A stretch of 64,000 nt of DNA from Flaviramulus_B aquimarinus. GTDB taxonomy: Bacteria > Bacteroidota > Bacteroidia > Flavobacteriales > Flavobacteriaceae. The first letter of the stretch is position 1, and the number at the start of each line of letters is the position of its first letter. The translations under genes and the position numbers were made by a program. The notes beneath the pieces were generated by a model. The model searched no databases and had not been told where the DNA came from. It saw only the letters and a program-made list of their open reading frames with translations. The stretch lies in assembly GCF_039543205.1 (NCBI RefSeq), contig NZ_BAABJH010000002.1, positions 372,001 to 436,000 of the forward strand. Reading direction: 5' to 3'. Below are positions 18,712 to 27,218 of the stretch, in pieces.

Positions 18712-21555
18712 ATGAAAAAATTTATACTATTATTTATACTGTTTACCTCGCTATTTTCATTTGCTCAGAACACAGGTTCTGTTGTTGGAAAATTAACAGA
18801 TAAAGAATACAATAATGAGCCTTTAGCCTTTGCTAATGTTTTAATAAAAGGCACGACAAAAGGAACGACATCAGATTTTGATGGGCTATACGCTTTTAAT
18901 GATTTAGAAGTAGGATCTTATACTTTAATATTAAGTTTTGTTGGTTATGAAACTCAAGAAGTTTCTGTGGAAATTACTGCGGGGAACACTATTGAAGTTA
19001 ATGCTATAATGGCTGCAAGTGCCGCTTCTTTAGATGAAGTTGTTATTACCACAACAACTAAAAGAGAAAGTGAAACCGCTTTATTACTAGACCAAAAAAA
19101 AGCGGTTGAAATTAAGCAAAGTATTGGAGCAGTAGAATTAGAAAGAAAAGGGGTTAGTGATGCTGCTGGTGCAGTTGCAAAAATTTCTGGAGTTTCTAAA
19201 CAAGAAGGTTCAAGTAATGTTTATGTACGTGGTTTAGGTGATCGATACTTAAACACAACTATGAATGGTTTATCATTACCATCTAACGATGTAAGCAAGA
19301 AAAACATTGATCTAGATTTATTTTCATCTGATGTTATTGAAAATGTATCCATTAGTAAAGCATATTCATCAAAATTTTACTCTGATTTTGCTGCTGGCAA
19401 TGTAGATATCTCTTCAAAAGACTACAAAGGGAAAGGCTTTTTTAACTTCGGAATGGGATCTTCTATAAACACCAATGCGGTTAATAAAGATTTTGTTAGA
19501 AGTGAAGGGACTGGTCATTTTGGGTTTTATAACAGATATGCGCATGACCCTTTTGCTGTTATTTTATCACATGGATTTGACCCTGTTGATGCTGGAACTC
19601 CAATTAATACCAATTTTGGAGGGTCTTTTGGAAAATCATTCACTTTTGAAAACGGGTCAAAACTTAGTTTTTATGGTACAGGCTCTTTTGAAAATGACTT
19701 TCAATACAGAAAAGGGGCTAACGTAGATTACACAAACGTTGAGAAAAAAGCTTTTGAGGAAGCCGAAGAGTTTGAGTACGGCACAACCACAACAGCTATG
19801 GCCTCTATTATTTATAAAATAGATAGCAGCAATACTTTAAAGTTTAACTCCTTATTTGTAAATAGTTCATCAGATAAAGTTGGTTATTTTGGTATTGATG
19901 GAAAAGGACGTAATAGGGATGCTATTGCAAATACTGACGAAGGTTTCTTCCAGCAAAATATTCAATTTAACGAAAATCTAATCTATGTAAACCAACTTAT
20001 TGGAACACATAAATTTGACAAAATAGATATTGATTGGGGCTTTGGACACAACTTTGTAAATGCTCATGAACCGGACAGAAAACGTTTAAGTTTTGAAAAC
20101 TATCAATTCGCTCTGGATAATGACCCAAATACAAACCCAATATTTTATAGTAATGTCGATTTTGATAATCAGCGTTATTTCCAAGACATACAGGATGAAG
20201 AACTTAACGGACGCTTAAACTTAGCTTATAAAGCTACAGAAAAAATCAAACTAAACTTTGGTTATAATGCCAGAACAAAAGAACGTCGTTTTAATAATGT
20301 AAGATATGGTTACGATATTATTGATAATAGTGGCATAGCCGATGTTAACGATTTAAATAGCTTCTTTTCTTTAGAGAATTTAAATTTAACAAACAATGAA
20401 GGTACTTATGAAATTAAAGTCATTAAACCTTATCCAAACCTTGGTAATACAAACAGACCAGGTTTAGATGAAAACACCTATAAAGGGAAGCTGGATATTT
20501 ATGCAGGTTATTTTAATGCTGAAATTAATTTTGGTGAAAAATGGCTTGTTGTACCTGGTGTTAGAATAGAATCATTTGACCAATTTATTGAATACGATGT
20601 TATTAACCTTGGTGTTAATGGAAATGATAATATTAGCGCATCGGAAGTGTTGTACTTACCTAGCATCAGTTTAAAATATGCTTTAAACGAGGATCAAAAC
20701 CTGCGTTTTTCTGCCAGTCAAACCATATCCTTACCAGAATTTAAAGAGGTTGCTCCTTTTGTTTACGAAAGTGTATCTCAACGTATAGGTGGTAACCCCG
20801 ATTTATTAGGTCAAAAAGAAGGGGTTAACTATACCAATGTAAAAGACGTTTCGTATTCTACAATCTTAAACATTGATTTAAAGTACGAATGGTTTGTAAC
20901 GAAATCTGAATTAATCTCTATTGGAGCATTTTACAAACAAATAGAAGATCCTATTAACCAAGTTGTTGCTTTTGATGCCACGGGTACGCAACGTTTTTTT
21001 AGAACTGGAGAGAAAGCCCAAATTTATGGTATAGAAGCAGAAATTAGAAAAAATATTATTGTTAATGAAGATGACAACCCAGAACTTTCATTTGGCTTAA
21101 ATGCAACCTATATGCATACAGAGCAAGATTTATATAGCGATATTATTGGAAGCAATTTTAATGTAAGCTTTGTTAAAGACAAAGAAGAACTACAAGGTGC
21201 GTCTCCTCTAATTCTAAATACAGATATTAGTTATTCGCCTTCATCATTTGAAAACTACAAACCTATGGCAACCTTAGCCTTTTCATATTTTTCTGATAGA
21301 ATTGATGCTTTAGGCTCAGGACAATTAGGAAATGTTATTGAAAAAGGGGTGCCTACTTTAGATTTTATTCTAAAAAATAAAATAGGTGAAAACTTCGAAA
21401 TTAACTTCGCTGCAAAAAACTTATTAGATCCAAAGATTACTTATATAAGAGAAACAACTCAAGGTAATATAGTGGTGACATCTCCTAACGGAAAAGATGT
21501 GTCCGATTATAAAAAAGGAATGAACATAGGCTTACAATTAAAATACAAATTTTAA
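18712..21555 (+). CDS. TonB-dependent receptor of the phosphate-type region
   Basis: A 947-residue outer-membrane receptor. Signal peptide (LFTSLFSFAQ), a carboxypeptidase-D-like head (about 22-110), then a plug domain with KISGVSKQEGSSNVYVRGLG and a barrel ending MNIGLQLKYKF, with a terminal aromatic residue. The plug is of a different type from the two receptors at the left edge. The next gene, 42 nt on, is a surface lipoprotein, so the pair may be a receptor with an accessory binding protein, though the partner is not SusD-like. The phased-repeat promoter and nearby phosphate genes suggest induction by phosphate shortage and import of a phosphorus source; both are inference. Confidence 0.93.
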   Translation: MKKFILLFILFTSLFSFAQNTGSVVGKLTDKEYNNEPLAFANVLIKGTTKGTTSDFDGLYAFNDLEVGSYTLILSFVGYETQEVSVEITAGNTIEVNAIMAASAASLDEVVITTTTKRESETALLLDQKKAVEIKQSIGAVELERKGVSDAAGAVAKISGVSKQEGSSNVYVRGLGDRYLNTTMNGLSLPSNDVSKKNIDLDLFSSDVIENVSISKAYSSKFYSDFAAGNVDISSKDYKGKGFFNFGMGSSINTNAVNKDFVRSEGTGHFGFYNRYAHDPFAVILSHGFDPVDAGTPINTNFGGSFGKSFTFENGSKLSFYGTGSFENDFQYRKGANVDYTNVEKKAFEEAEEFEYGTTTTAMASIIYKIDSSNTLKFNSLFVNSSSDKVGYFGIDGKGRNRDAIANTDEGFFQQNIQFNENLIYVNQLIGTHKFDKIDIDWGFGHNFVNAHEPDRKRLSFENYQFALDNDPNTNPIFYSNVDFDNQRYFQDIQDEELNGRLNLAYKATEKIKLNFGYNARTKERRFNNVRYGYDIIDNSGIADVNDLNSFFSLENLNLTNNEGTYEIKVIKPYPNLGNTNRPGLDENTYKGKLDIYAGYFNAEINFGEKWLVVPGVRIESFDQFIEYDVINLGVNGNDNISASEVLYLPSISLKYALNEDQNLRFSASQTISLPEFKEVAPFVYESVSQRIGGNPDLLGQKEGVNYTNVKDVSYSTILNIDLKYEWFVTKSELISIGAFYKQIEDPINQVVAFDATGTQRFFRTGEKAQIYGIEAEIRKNIIVNEDDNPELSFGLNATYMHTEQDLYSDIIGSNFNVSFVKDKEELQGASPLILNTDISYSPSSFENYKPMATLAFSYFSDRIDALGSGQLGNVIEKGVPTLDFILKNKIGENFEINFAAKNLLDPKITYIRETTQGNIVVTSPNGKDVSDYKKGMNIGLQLKYKF

Positions 21556-21597
21556 ACGCAATAATTAACAATAACAAAAAAATAAAACTTAGAAACG

Positions 21598-22806
21598 ATG
21601 AAAAATAATTTATTATTAGGATTAGCAATTACGGCATTGCTTTTTAACTCTTGCTCAACAGATGATACTGCCGATATCAATATTACCGACAACAGTGTAA
21701 TTAACAACAATAATGGTGGAACCGATAGCGGTAGTGGCGAAGAAATAGCTATTAGTGCTGCTGAATATTCTTCAGATTTAGTGTTAGATGCAGATCAAAC
21801 ATATACCATTAGTGGTCCAGTAATTATGGCTGACGGTGCTAATTTAATAATTGGTGAAGGTGTAACGATTAAAGCTGTAGCAACTGGTGCCGATGTTTAC
21901 ATTGCTATTTCGCAAGGTGCAAAAATAATTGCTAATGGTACTGCTGCTAAACCAATTGTTATGACTTCTGGTTCTGCAAACCCAGCTGCAGGACAATGGG
22001 GTGGTTTAATTATCTTAGGAAAAGCACCTATTAATTCTGTAACAGGTACAGCAACTTCTACATCTGAAATAGGAAGCTTACCATACGGTGGAACGGAAAC
22101 TTCTGATAGTTCAGGAATACTTCGTTATGTCCGAGTAGAATATTCTGGAGGTGCTGCTGATGGGTCTTCTGAAAACAACGGATTCTCTTTTTATGGTGTA
22201 GGTGCTGGTACAACAGTAGATTACATTCAAGCCTATGAAGGTGCAGATGATGGTATCGAGTTTTTTGGAGGTAATGTAGAAGTAAACTATGCCGTTGTTA
22301 TTAATGCTCAAGATGATTCTATTGACTGGACTGAAGGTTTTACAGGTAAAGTAACCAACGCTTATGTTAAGCATGGAGCAGATCACGATAAAGGTTTTGA
22401 GTGTGATGGTTATAATACCGATATAGGAAACTTATCTAGCCCTAAATTCTGGTCTAAACCAATAGTAACAGATGTTACCATTGTAGGTTTAGGTTCTAGT
22501 ACAGGAAATGAAGCTATAAGACTTAGAGCTGGTACTCAAGGTATATTTAACAATATATTAATTGAAGGCTTTGCAGAAGGATTTGATTTAGATGGCGATA
22601 CTGGAGCAAACAGCAATAACCCAACAGGTACTGGAGTTATTAATGGAGATTTAGATGTAACAAATGTAACTTTTACCGATGTAACCGTACAACTTAAAAA
22701 CGATACTGGTGATACTTTTGCTGACGCAGATTTCATGACAGGTATAGGAAATGCAACTGGTACAGATTATGCTACTTGGGGAGCAAACTGGACCGTAGGA
22801 AACTAG
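21598..22806 (+). CDS. Surface lipoprotein with beta-helix-like repeats
   Basis: A 402-residue lipoprotein: LLFNSCSTDD holds the lipobox Cys, followed by an acidic, Asn-rich stretch such as DDTADIN, the kind of signal that sends lipoproteins to the outer surface in this phylum. The rest has many short beta-strand turns rich in Gly, Asp, Asn and Thr (MADGANLIIGEGVTI, EFFGGNVEVNYAVVI, WTEGFTGKVTNAYV), which suggests a right-handed beta-helix. There is no SusD-type helical repeat. It lies 42 nt after the receptor gene without a terminator, so the two are probably one operon, and it may catch ligand for the receptor. I cannot name the ligand. Confidence 0.82.
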   Translation: MKNNLLLGLAITALLFNSCSTDDTADINITDNSVINNNNGGTDSGSGEEIAISAAEYSSDLVLDADQTYTISGPVIMADGANLIIGEGVTIKAVATGADVYIAISQGAKIIANGTAAKPIVMTSGSANPAAGQWGGLIILGKAPINSVTGTATSTSEIGSLPYGGTETSDSSGILRYVRVEYSGGAADGSSENNGFSFYGVGAGTTVDYIQAYEGADDGIEFFGGNVEVNYAVVINAQDDSIDWTEGFTGKVTNAYVKHGADHDKGFECDGYNTDIGNLSSPKFWSKPIVTDVTIVGLGSSTGNEAIRLRAGTQGIFNNILIEGFAEGFDLDGDTGANSNNPTGTGVINGDLDVTNVTFTDVTVQLKNDTGDTFADADFMTGIGNATGTDYATWGANWTVGN

Positions 22807-22826
22807 TTAAATAACAAACCATAAGC

Positions 22827-22864
22827 ATAAAAAAAGCATCCTGATTTTCAGGATGCTTTTTTTA
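22827..22864. terminator. Bidirectional terminator between 22806 and 22887
   Basis: AAAAGCATCCTGA / TCAGGATGCTTTT with a 3-nt loop and flanking A and T tracts. It can end both the receptor-lipoprotein operon on the plus strand and the small minus-strand gene that ends at 22887. Confidence 0.85.
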
Positions 22865-22886
22865 TGCGTTCACTTTACTATATCAA

Positions 22887-23201
22887 TTATAGCGAAGCGA
22901 CATTATTTTCATAATTGACGACTTTTTTAGTCCCGTCAATCCAATAAATCCATTTGCCGACTTTTTTTCCATTATCATAATTTGCAGAAACTGTTTTCTT
23001 GCCTTCTGTGTTAAAGCTTAACCAAACACCTTGTAATTTACCATCTGCTGTGTAAGAGCCTGTTTGGCTTACAACACCATTGTCATGATAATAAACAACA
23101 TCAATTAAATTTGTGTCTTTATTAAGTTTTAATTCTCTTTCTTTTTGTCCAAAAGAGACCACAGTAATTAAAAAGGCAAAAACAAATAATAATTTCTTCA
23201 T
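22887..23201 (-). CDS. Small secreted MORN/YwqK-like repeat protein
   Basis: A 104-residue secreted or periplasmic protein. Signal peptide MKKLLFVFAFLITVVSFGQ, then MORN-type repeats (YYHDNGVVSQTGSYTADGKL, GVWLSFNTEGKK, GKWIYWIDG). A longer frame reaches 23273, but the stretch before MKK is not signal-like and the promoter lies inside it, so 23201 is chosen. An exact -7 element TATCTTTG is on the minus strand at 23229-23236. Directly upstream of it is a block of four 11-bp phased TAAC repeats, tying the gene to the phosphate-type regulon. Such proteins are often misnamed in databases. The function is unknown. Confidence 0.82.
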   Translation of the reverse strand: MKKLLFVFAFLITVVSFGQKERELKLNKDTNLIDVVYYHDNGVVSQTGSYTADGKLQGVWLSFNTEGKKTVSANYDNGKKVGKWIYWIDGTKKVVNYENNVASL

Positions 23202-23228
23202 AATTATGGGGGTTTTAACATTATAATA

Positions 23229-23299
23229 CAAAGATAAATAATAGGTAACGTTTACACAACTTTCACGTAACATTAAATTAACACTAAAACCGTAACATT
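23229..23299. promoter_or_regulatory. Four-fold phased repeat block upstream of the 22887 gene
   Basis: Read on the plus strand: TAACGTT 23246, CAACTTT 23257, TAACATT 23268, TAACACT 23279, each 11 bp apart. An extra out-of-phase TAACATT is at 23293. They adjoin the minus-strand -7 element TATCTTTG (23229-23236). The 7-mers point away from that gene, opposite to the other promoters, so the block may act in reverse orientation, on the plus-strand candidate RNA about 110 nt away, or on both. Confidence 0.55.
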
Positions 23300-23365
23300 C
23301 TTATTTTAAGCAATTTATAATTAAATATTTAACATTGAAATATTAATAATTACTTAATATAGGGT

Positions 23366-23398
23366 TTACGTTTAGATTACCTTAAACCTCGACATTTG
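23366..23398 (+). promoter_or_regulatory. Phased repeats and promoter of the candidate small RNA
   Basis: TTACGTT at 23366 and TTACCTT at 23377, 11 bp apart, then 7 nt, then GACATTTG at 23391-23398 as -7 element. The same GACATTTG is found before the PiT gene (24844-24851). There is no reading frame downstream before the terminator at 23477. Confidence 0.5.
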
Positions 23399-23404
23399 TA
23401 ATGT

Positions 23405-23506
23405 CTTAAGACTAATTAATTAGTATTTCATATAATCTATTAGTTTTTGTCGACTACATTATCATGATTTCTAATGAGACTGCCTTGGGCCAAGGCAGTC
23501 TTTTTT
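23405..23506 (+). ncRNA. Candidate phosphate-controlled small RNA
   Basis: The 310 bases between the minus-strand gene and the porin hold no gene but do hold a promoter with phased repeats (23366-23398) and a strong plus-strand terminator (23477-23506). Only transcription of this gap explains that terminator, because the upstream plus-strand operon already ends at its own terminator near 22864. The predicted transcript is about 100 nt. It contains the palindromes TCTTAAGA (23404-23411) and CTAATTAATTAG just after. The porin has its own repeats downstream of the terminator, so this is not simply its leader. The start near 23405 is estimated from the -7 element. Confidence 0.42.
23477..23506 (+). 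terminator. Strong terminator of the candidate small RNA
   Basis: AGACTGCCTT / AAGGCAGTCT stem of at least 10 bp with loop GGGCC, followed by T6. The T tract is only on the plus strand, so it ends plus-strand transcription. Confidence 0.85.
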
Positions 23507-23527
23507 GTTATAAAATTAATCATTTGG

Positions 23528-23560
23528 AAACATTAAGTTAACATTGGATATAGTTATTTG
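23528..23560 (+). promoter_or_regulatory. Phased repeats and promoter of the porin gene
   Basis: AAACATT at 23528 and TAACATT at 23539, 11 bp apart, then 7 nt, then a weak -7 element ending TTTG at 23557-23560, 23 nt before the ATG. The spacing equals that at the receptor and at the candidate RNA. Confidence 0.55.
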
Positions 23561-23583
23561 CAGCGACAAAAACTAATAATACA

Positions 23584-24792
23584 ATGAAACTAAAACTTAG
23601 TATAATAGCTATTCTAGCTATTTCCGTACTTACTCAAATTAAAGCTCAAGAAATTAGCGACACCTCTTTTGGTAAAGGCCTAATTAACTTTGTTGCAAAG
23701 GACAGTTCTTTTAGTATTAAATTTGCACCTCGATTTCAAGTTCGCTCCATATCTTCATGGGATCATGATGGCAACCAATATGGAAGTCCAGAACATAATT
23801 TTATCGTGCGTCGATCACGTTTAAAATTTGATGGTTTTGCTTATAGCCCAAAATTAAAATACAAATTAGAGTTAGGGCTATCTAACAGAGATATTTCTGG
23901 TGCTAATGATTTTAACAGAAATACCCCTCGATACATCTTAGATGCTGTTATTATGTGGAATTTTTCTGGAAATTGGGAATTATGGGCAGGACAGACAAAA
24001 CTTCCTGGTAACGTAGAGCGTGTAGTATCTTCGGCTAACCTTCAATTGGTTGACCGTTCTTTATTAAATAGCCGTTTTAATATAGACCGTGATTTAGGAA
24101 TTCAATTGCGCCACAAAACAAACTTAGGTGGTCATTTTTTGATGCGTGAAAAATTTTCAATTTCGCAAGGTGAAGGAAGAAATGTTACTGAAGGCAATGA
24201 AGGCGGATTACAATATACAGCAAGACTCGAGTTTTTACCTTTTGGTAAATTTAAATCAAAAGGCGACTATAGTCAATCTGATTTAAAACGTGAAGCAAAA
24301 CCAAAATTAATGGCAGGGTTTACTTATAATTATAATCAAGATGCTGTTAGAGAAAGAGGGTTTGCTGGCGATTATATGATTAGAACAGATGGTTCTATTT
24401 ATGAAACAGACCAAACGACCATTTTTGCAGATGCCATGTTTAAATATAATGGATTTTCATTTATGGGCGAGTATGCTAAACGTACTGCCGATGATGAAAT
24501 TGCAACAGAATTAGATGGAACTACGCCTACAGGAGATATTGTATTAACTGGTAATGCCCTAAACTTGCAAGCAGGTTATTTATTTAAAAACAACTGCGAA
24601 ATAGCTGCTCGTTTTACAACTGTAGAATATGAAGCTATTACAACTGCATTACCAACAAAACAATATACACTTGGTTTTAACAAATTCGTTGTTGGTCATA
24701 AATTAAAAGTACAATCTGATATTAGCTATACATCTTTGGATGGTAATGATGATAACATTACTTTTAGACTTGGATTTGACATCCATTTTTAA
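23584..24792 (+). CDS. OprO/OprP-like phosphate-type porin
   Basis: A 402-residue outer-membrane barrel. Signal peptide ending IKAQE, then alternating strands typical of the phosphate-selective porin family (FAPRFQVRSISSWDHDG, FIVRRSRLKFDGFAYSPKLK, WELWAGQTKLPGNVERV) and a C-terminal strand ending FRLGFDIHF with the terminal Phe. The family forms anion or phosphate channels in Pseudomonas, but many members in this phylum are uncharacterised, so selectivity is inferred from the neighbour: the inorganic phosphate transporter starts 82 nt downstream. Its own phased-repeat promoter lies 23 nt upstream. Confidence 0.9.
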   Translation: MKLKLSIIAILAISVLTQIKAQEISDTSFGKGLINFVAKDSSFSIKFAPRFQVRSISSWDHDGNQYGSPEHNFIVRRSRLKFDGFAYSPKLKYKLELGLSNRDISGANDFNRNTPRYILDAVIMWNFSGNWELWAGQTKLPGNVERVVSSANLQLVDRSLLNSRFNIDRDLGIQLRHKTNLGGHFLMREKFSISQGEGRNVTEGNEGGLQYTARLEFLPFGKFKSKGDYSQSDLKREAKPKLMAGFTYNYNQDAVRERGFAGDYMIRTDGSIYETDQTTIFADAMFKYNGFSFMGEYAKRTADDEIATELDGTTPTGDIVLTGNALNLQAGYLFKNNCEIAARFTTVEYEAITTALPTKQYTLGFNKFVVGHKLKVQSDISYTSLDGNDDNITFRLGFDIHF

Positions 24793-24807
24793 GTCATTAA
24801 AAAAACA

Positions 24808-24851
24808 TAACAATTAGATAACGTTATACTCAAAATATCTAAAGACATTTG
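24808..24851 (+). promoter_or_regulatory. Phased repeats and promoter of the PiT gene
   Basis: TAACAAT at 24808 and TAACGTT at 24819, 11 bp apart. The next slot (24830) is weak, then after 7 nt comes GACATTTG at 24844-24851, the same -7 sequence as at the candidate RNA. The ATG is 23 nt further on. So the transporter may be transcribed on its own as well as from the porin promoter. Confidence 0.52.
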
Positions 24852-24874
24852 CAAACTTATTTCAATTAAAAATT

Positions 24875-27154
24875 ATGGATAATATTTATTTATTTATGTT
24901 AATTGCCATTACTGTATTAGCAGTTGCTGATATTGTAGTTGGTGTTAGTAATGATGCTATTAACTTCTTAAACTCTGCAATTGGTTCTAAAGCTATTTCT
25001 TTAAGAACAATAATGATAGTAGCTAGTTTAGGTATTTTTATAGGAGCAGTATTTTCTAGCGGTATGATGGAAGTTGCTCGTAAAGGTATTTTTGTTCCTG
25101 CGCAATTTGAGTTTAGCGAAATCATGCTCATTTTTATGGCAGTAATGATAACCGATATATTATTACTTGATTTCTTTAACACACTTGGTTTACCAACCTC
25201 TACAACCGTTTCTATTGTATTTAACTTATTAGGTGCAGCAGTCGTTATGGCGTTAATTAAAATTAGTGCCACAGACTCTCAAACTTTTGCTGATTTAGGA
25301 ACTTATATTAATAAAGAAAAAGCACTAACTATTATTAGTGGAATTTTATTATCTGTTTTTATAGCCTTTACTGTTGGCGCCATTGTACAGTGGATTTCAC
25401 GTGCCATTTTCACATTTAACTATGAGAAAAAAATCAAGAATTTTGGAATTCTTTTTGGTGGTGTAGCATTAACAGCCATAACCTATTTTATTTTCTTAAA
25501 AGGATTAAAAGGCACACCTTATTATAAAGAATTAAAAGGTTTACTTGAAGGCAATGAGATTTTTATCATACTTGGAAGTTTTGTTTTCTGGACATTATTT
25601 TCATTAATCTTCGAGAAATTAACTAAGAAAACCGTTTTACTAGTTGTTATAGCCGTAGGAACATTTGGATTAGCATTAGCATTTTCTGGAAACGATTTAG
25701 TAAATTTTATTGGGGTACCCATGGCAGCTTATCATTCTTATGAAGCATGGATAGATAGTGGCATGGACACGACAATGTCTATGGCTGTATTAGATAAAAA
25801 AGTGCCAGCCGAACCATTATTACTTTTTATAGCTGGAGCAATTATGGTATTAACGCTTTGGTTATCTAAAAAAGCTAAAACTGTTGCAGAAACAGAAATT
25901 AGCTTATCTAGACAAGGAGATACACACGAGAAATTTCAACCTAATGCCCTTTCTAGATCTGTAGTTAAAGGATCATCAACATTATCCAACTATTTTGGAG
26001 CTATTGTTCCAAAATCAATTCAAGAAAAAATAAGTAAAAGTTTTGAAAAACCAGATACTATAGCTTTAACTAAAGACCAGAGTATTGATGCTCCTGCATT
26101 TGACATGATTAGAGCTTCAGTAAACTTAATGGTTGCCGGGGTATTAATTGCCATTGCAACATCTATGAAATTACCATTATCTACCACTTATGTCACTTTT
26201 ATGGTTGCTATGGGTACATCACTTGCAGATCGTGCTTGGGGTCGAGAAAGTGCGGTTTACAGAGTTGCCGGCGTGCTTAATGTTATTGGTGGTTGGTTTG
26301 GAACTGCTATTGGGGCATTTATTGCCGCGGGTACAGTAGTCTTCTTAATTAACTGGAATCCTAAAGTAATGACTCCAATATTATTATTAATTACTGCTTT
26401 CTTATTATACAGAAACTATAAATCACATAAAAACAAAGCATCAAAAACAATAGATGAAGATAGCTTAACAGAAACCGGCAGCAGATCTGTACAGGGCGTT
26501 ATTCTTGAAAGCGCTAAAAATATTTCCAATGTTGTAAAACGCGGAAATAAAATTTATTCTAATGCAGTAAACGGTTTAGCAAAACAAGATTTAAGCTTAC
26601 TTAAAAAGAATAAAAAGCAAGTAGATAAATTATCTGAAGAAGTAGACAATTTACGTGATAATATCTTCTATTTTATTAAAAACTTAGATGAAACTAGCTT
26701 AAGAGCAAGTAGCTTTTACATTAACATTTTAGGATATTTACAAGATATGACCCAATCTTTAGAATACATTTCTAAAGTAAGTCATAAACATATTAACAAC
26801 AATCACAAGAAACTTAAATTTAGTCAAATTAAAGAATTAAAAGAAGTAGAAGATGCTTTAGAAGCTTTATTTAATGACACTAAATCTGCTTTTGATTCTC
26901 ATTCGTTTGAACAAATTGGAAATGTTTTAAATAATAAGAACAGTATTTTTAATATGCTATCTGAAAAAATTCAAAAACAGGTAGAACGAACCCGTACTGA
27001 AGAATCCAGTCCGAAAAACACAACATTATATTTTGGGTTGTTATTAGAAACTAAAGATTTATTAACAGCAACCATGAATCTTTTGGAAGAGTACCATAAT
27101 GCTCATGACGCTTCAATAGAACCCGCAACTATTACTATTTCTGAAGAGGAATAA
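24875..27154 (+). CDS. PiT-family inorganic phosphate transporter with PhoU-like tail
   Basis: Inner-membrane phosphate permease, 759 residues, longer than usual PiT proteins (about 420-540). The two PiT repeats are seen in GVSNDAINFLNSAIGSKAI near the N-terminus and SGNDLVNFIGVPMAAY in the middle, with about 12 membrane helices, and PLSTTYVTFMVAMGTSLADR in the second half. From about residue 540 to the end there is a soluble, all-helical, charged domain (LKKNKKQVDKLSEEVDNLRD) that looks like a PhoU/DUF47 domain. In other bacteria that domain is a separate gene beside PiT, so here regulator and transporter seem fused. A phased-repeat promoter lies upstream and a terminator follows. Confidence 0.93.
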   Translation: MDNIYLFMLIAITVLAVADIVVGVSNDAINFLNSAIGSKAISLRTIMIVASLGIFIGAVFSSGMMEVARKGIFVPAQFEFSEIMLIFMAVMITDILLLDFFNTLGLPTSTTVSIVFNLLGAAVVMALIKISATDSQTFADLGTYINKEKALTIISGILLSVFIAFTVGAIVQWISRAIFTFNYEKKIKNFGILFGGVALTAITYFIFLKGLKGTPYYKELKGLLEGNEIFIILGSFVFWTLFSLIFEKLTKKTVLLVVIAVGTFGLALAFSGNDLVNFIGVPMAAYHSYEAWIDSGMDTTMSMAVLDKKVPAEPLLLFIAGAIMVLTLWLSKKAKTVAETEISLSRQGDTHEKFQPNALSRSVVKGSSTLSNYFGAIVPKSIQEKISKSFEKPDTIALTKDQSIDAPAFDMIRASVNLMVAGVLIAIATSMKLPLSTTYVTFMVAMGTSLADRAWGRESAVYRVAGVLNVIGGWFGTAIGAFIAAGTVVFLINWNPKVMTPILLLITAFLLYRNYKSHKNKASKTIDEDSLTETGSRSVQGVILESAKNISNVVKRGNKIYSNAVNGLAKQDLSLLKKNKKQVDKLSEEVDNLRDNIFYFIKNLDETSLRASSFYINILGYLQDMTQSLEYISKVSHKHINNNHKKLKFSQIKELKEVEDALEALFNDTKSAFDSHSFEQIGNVLNNKNSIFNMLSEKIQKQVERTRTEESSPKNTTLYFGLLLETKDLLTATMNLLEEYHNAHDASIEPATITISEEE

Positions 27155-27173
27155 TAGGGACAGCTTATATATA

Positions 27174-27208
27174 AAGCCTCAACTCTTAATAAGATTGAGG
27201 CTTTTTTA
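27174..27208 (+). terminator. Rho-independent terminator after the PiT gene
   Basis: AAAGCCTCAA / TTGAGGCTTT stem with a 12-nt loop and T6. It closes the phosphate-type region and lies just before the end of the convergent chrA. Confidence 0.82.
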
Positions 27209-27218
27209 TTTTTATCTT

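Noticed and set aside
21598..22806. SusD-like partner for the receptor
   Set aside because: The lipoprotein has beta-helix-type repeats and none of the helical TPR-like features of SusD/RagB.
23202..23273. Longer start of the MORN-like gene
   Set aside because: The stretch holds the exact -7 element and part of the phased repeats, and a clear signal peptide starts at MKKLLF (23201).
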